Positions 5,550 to 5,815 of a stretch of 5,815 bases of DNA are shown here, piece after piece; the stretch's first letter is position 1, and each line of letters begins with the position of its first letter. The position numbers and the translations under genes are program-made. The DNA is from an uncultured Bacteroidales bacterium (GTDB lineage Bacteria > Bacteroidota > Bacteroidia > Bacteroidales > Paludibacteraceae), in NCBI GenBank assembly GCA_937911235.1, contig CALDPN010000109.1, forward strand, positions 1-5,815, written 5' to 3'. Under the pieces are notes generated by a model. That model was not told where the DNA came from, searched no databases, and saw only the letters and a program-made list of their open reading frames with translations.

Positions 5550-5815
5550 TTAATTTTTATATGGTATTCTGTTTAAAATTGATTTGCCTAATGTTAACTC
5601 ATCAGCATATTGTAGTTCGTCGCCTATTGCCACGCCACGAGCAATGGTGGTAATGGATACTTCTGGAAATGCAGCTAGTTTTCTAGCAATATAAAATGCT
5701 GTGGTATCGCCCTCCATGGTAGTGCTCAGCGCCAAAATAACTTCTTTTACCCCACCCTCTGCCACTCTTTTTATAAGACTTTCTATCTCCAAGTCGCCTG
5801 GGTGCACACCTTCCA
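5550..5815 (-). CDS. recR: Recombination protein RecR, C-terminal fragment
   Basis: RecR acts with RecO (and RecF) to load RecA on gapped, SSB-coated DNA during recombinational repair. Only the last 88 residues, under half of the usual ~200, are in the window; the gene runs off the right edge. Visible parts belong to the Toprim domain and C-terminal tail: MEGVHPGDLEIESLIKRV, EVILALSTTMEGDTTAFYI, TTIARGVAIGDELQYADE and the ending TLGKSILNRIPYKN. The zinc-finger and helix-hairpin-helix parts lie outside. A GTG at 5807-5805 could be mistaken for a start, but the family sequence continues upstream through it (…M-E-G-V-H-P). The TAA at 5552-5550 is followed after 5 nt by the purE start, so both genes share a transcript. 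Pairing DNA repair with purine synthesis is most likely an incidental operon arrangement. Confidence 0.95.
   Translation of the reverse strand, partial: EGVHPGDLEIESLIKRVAEGGVKEVILALSTTMEGDTTAFYIARKLAAFPEVSITTIARGVAIGDELQYADELTLGKSILNRIPYKN

Noticed and set aside
5550..5807. GTG at 5807-5805 as the start of a short RecR-like gene
   Set aside because: RecR homology continues upstream to the window edge (M-E-G before V-H-P), so the gene is cut by the window rather than truncated.

Overview
This is an AT-rich chromosomal segment from a member of the Bacteroidetes, most likely order Bacteroidales. The evidence is the set of protein variants (a Bacteroidetes-type rhomboid pair whose second member carries a C-terminal extension, a membrane-anchored endonuclease/exonuclease/phosphatase (EEP) protein, a PurE with AHLGG instead of AHLPG), the absence of Shine-Dalgarno sequences before the starts, and TAnnTTTG-type -7 promoter boxes. 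I cannot name a genus from the sequence.

Layout. Positions 1-493 hold the 3' end of a pyruvate:ferredoxin oxidoreductase gene (nifJ) on the + strand, in a codon style (GCT, GGT, CGT) typical of a highly expressed gene. A strong hairpin plus T-run (513-547) ends it and may also serve the convergent HU-family gene (564-839, - strand). A 112-bp divergent spacer (840-951) carries likely promoters for HU and for the central operon.

The central + strand block (952-5045) has six tightly packed genes: two rhomboid-family intramembrane proteases, a membrane-anchored EEP phosphoesterase, an unrecognised four-helix membrane protein, a small HAD-family hydrolase and a GNAT acetyltransferase. The first four are joined by 1-4 nt start/stop overlaps. 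The HAD gene follows after 20 nt and the GNAT gene after 3 nt. The shared function, if any, of the first four is probably at the inner membrane, but no substrate can be deduced. The HAD and GNAT genes look like soluble enzymes that ride on the same transcript.

The - strand block at the right (5038-5815) is recR (C-terminal part only, cut by the window edge) followed 5 nt later by purE. purE converges on the GNAT gene with an 8-nt tail overlap and no visible terminator.

Overall this looks like ordinary core-genome content. I found no RNA gene, mobile element, CRISPR array or convincing new system. No stretch over 300 bases lacks a gene. The points most worth a second look are the coupled rhomboid-rhomboid-EEP-membrane protein cluster, the structural differences between the two rhomboids, the APE1-like tyrosine in the EEP active site, and a near-exact internal repeat in purE.
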